NCBI GenBank assembly: GCA_017958585.1
Contig: JAGDCK010000154.1
Span: 1 to 6,201 of the forward strand
Length of the DNA stretch: 6,201 nt
Source of the DNA: Lachnospiraceae bacterium
GTDB taxonomy: Bacteria; Bacillota; Clostridia; Lachnospirales; Lachnospiraceae
Reading direction: 5' to 3'
Notes under the pieces: model-generated
Told to the model about the DNA's origin: nothing
Database searches by the model: none
The model's input: only the letters and a program-made list of their open reading frames with translations
Translations under genes and position numbers: made by a program
Shown: positions 5,678 to 6,201 of the stretch, in pieces
How positions within the stretch are numbered: position 1 is the first letter of the stretch
How the letters are laid out: each line of letters starts with the position of its first letter

Positions 5678-5730
5678 AAAATCCTTCGACTTCTGTCGAA
5701 CAATGGCGCCTTCGGACGCCGATGACTTTT
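5678..5730 (-). promoter_or_regulatory. two tandem hairpins at the start of the leader, possible three-way junction
   Basis: Minus strand: GGCGTC-CGAA-GGCGCC (5720-5705, six pairs with one G-U) and TTCGAC-AGAA-GTCGAA (5700-5685, six pairs), separated by ATTG. Flanking AAAAGTC (5730-5724) can pair with GATTTT (5683-5678) with one bulged G, closing a three-way junction. The closing helix depends on exactly where transcription starts. The size and position suit a small aptamer, but I recognise no known class. Confidence 0.4.
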
Positions 5731-5732
5731 AT

Positions 5733-5762
5733 ATTATATAGTACTGTCCGCCATAATCTCAA
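5733..5762 (-). promoter_or_regulatory. sigma-A-type promoter of the cbiMQO-larBCE operon
   Basis: TTGAGA (5762-5757, five of six matches to the -35 consensus), an 18-base spacer and a perfect TATAAT (5738-5733) lie on the minus strand, 28 bases after the lipid kinase stop. Transcription would start near 5727. This is the best promoter in the window and places all the hairpins of the leader inside the transcript. Confidence 0.7.
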
Positions 5763-5789
5763 GTGTTTGAATATAAACATTTTATAAAA

Positions 5790-6201
5790 TTACACATTTA
5801 TCTGTATGGCGGAGGGGATCACATTAAATTCCACATTTTTTGCCTTTCCTCCATACTCTCCGTCAAGAGTCCAGGCCACAAAGGTGTCGGATGTGATCGT
5901 TGCACTTTTTATCTGATGAAAACTTATGAGGGGGCTGTCGAAGTTGCCGCTTAAAAGTCCCTGAGTTATCTGTGAAAGTTCAAGGAGATTCTGGGGGGCT
6001 TTTATGAGGATCATCTCAAACATCCCGTCGTTTAACTCTACTTGCCCGTTGTTTAATGAAAAACCGCCGATGGATGTGGCATTGTGGATCGCTCCAAAGA
6101 CATAATTACCCTCCTCCTCAAACACATCCGTCTTTATCTTCATGGGGATATTGAATCTGATGTTTTCAGGCAGCCTGTTAATGCCCTCTAAAATATAAGC
6201 C
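5790..6201 (-). CDS. Diacylglycerol/YegS-type lipid kinase family protein (partial, N-terminus outside window)
   Basis: The frame is open to the right edge and ends at TAA 5792-5790, giving the last 136 residues of a protein that is usually about 300 long. The fragment corresponds to the C-terminal beta-sandwich domain of the DagK/YegS/BmrU family: it opens with YILEGINRLPENIRFNI, contains NDGMFEMILIKAP (57-69) and a long Leu-rich helix (about 71-85), and has the diagnostic WTLDGEYGG (110-118), where the DGE lines the lipid-kinase active-site cleft. The ATP-binding GGDGT half lies outside the window. Such enzymes phosphorylate diacylglycerol or related lipids at the inner face of the membrane, recycling lipid for phospholipid synthesis. 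There is no sequence link to nickel metabolism; it is probably a separate transcription unit, although no strong terminator directly follows its stop. The exact lipid substrate cannot be told from this part. Confidence 0.85.
   Translation of the reverse strand, partial: AYILEGINRLPENIRFNIPMKIKTDVFEEEGNYVFGAIHNATSIGGFSLNNGQVELNDGMFEMILIKAPQNLLELSQITQGLLSGNFDSPLISFHQIKSATITSDTFVAWTLDGEYGGKAKNVEFNVIPSAIQINV

Larger units (their letters stand above)
5302..5727 (-). promoter_or_regulatory. long hairpin-rich 5' leader of the nickel/NPN operon
   Basis: Between the predicted transcription start (about 5727) and the cbiM ATG lie some 425 bases with no convincing gene. On the minus strand it holds, in order: two tandem small hairpins (5720-5685), an antiterminator/terminator pair (5651-5608), a 14-bp inverted repeat (5603-5565), a run of GC-rich palindromes (5562-5493), a second terminator-like hairpin (5492-5466) and a further structured stretch with three hairpins (5420-5353) before the ribosome binding site. 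I could not match it to a cobalamin or NiCo (czcD) riboswitch by eye. Such a leader is far longer than translation needs and suggests attenuation control or insertion of repeat DNA. Confidence 0.6.

Noticed and set aside
5471..5720. CRISPR array
   Set aside because: The palindromes differ in sequence from one another and there is no regular repeat-spacer spacing.
5302..5727. Cobalamin or NiCo (czcD) riboswitch
   Set aside because: These were the obvious candidates before cbiM, but I could not find a convincing B12 box or the conserved NiCo junction bases. A covariance search would be decisive.
5761..5790. Terminator for the lipid kinase gene right after its stop
   Set aside because: Only AT-rich weak dyads (TTTTATAAAA; TGTTT/AAACA) are present, with no GC-containing stem and T-run.

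Overview
The window is one compact minus-strand gene cluster from what looks like a low-to-mid GC anaerobic Firmicute, most likely a Lachnospiraceae (Butyrivibrio-like) bacterium. That guess rests on protein flavour, AGGAG-type ribosome binding sites and AT-rich spacers with a perfect TATAAT box; it is an inference, not a database match. All convincing genes are on the minus strand, so transcription runs from high to low coordinates.

Layout in transcription order: (1) 6201-5790, the C-terminal part of a diacylglycerol/YegS-type lipid kinase, cut by the window edge. (2) 5789-5302, a long non-coding region holding a strong promoter and a roughly 425-base leader packed with hairpins. Two hairpins look like intrinsic terminators, and the first has a mutually exclusive antiterminator pairing. 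(3) 5301-4243, a fused CbiM+CbiN-like metal-binding permease. (4) 4230-3421, the CbiQ/EcfT transmembrane coupler. (5) 3356-2676, the CbiO ATPase. (6) 2648-1893, LarB. (7) 1841-453, LarC with an extreme His-rich insert. (8) 456-1, LarE, whose C-terminal part runs off the left edge.

The genes form a coherent pathway. The ECF-type transporter (CbiM/Q/O, equivalent to LarMN/LarQ/LarO of Lactobacillus plantarum) should import Ni2+. LarB carboxylates and hydrolyses nicotinic acid adenine dinucleotide, LarE adds two sulfurs, and LarC inserts nickel, giving the nickel-pincer nucleotide (NPN) cofactor of LarA-family lactate racemases and related 2-hydroxyacid racemases/epimerases. No larA and no larR regulator lie in the window.

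The most interesting unexplained part is the leader between the promoter and cbiM. Its terminator/antiterminator layout suggests control of the whole nickel/NPN operon by transcription attenuation, possibly through an unrecognised metal- or cofactor-sensing RNA. Part of the leader may instead be a dispersed palindromic repeat. A second notable point is the 57-residue segment of LarC containing 37 histidines, built partly from a 42-bp tandem duplication.
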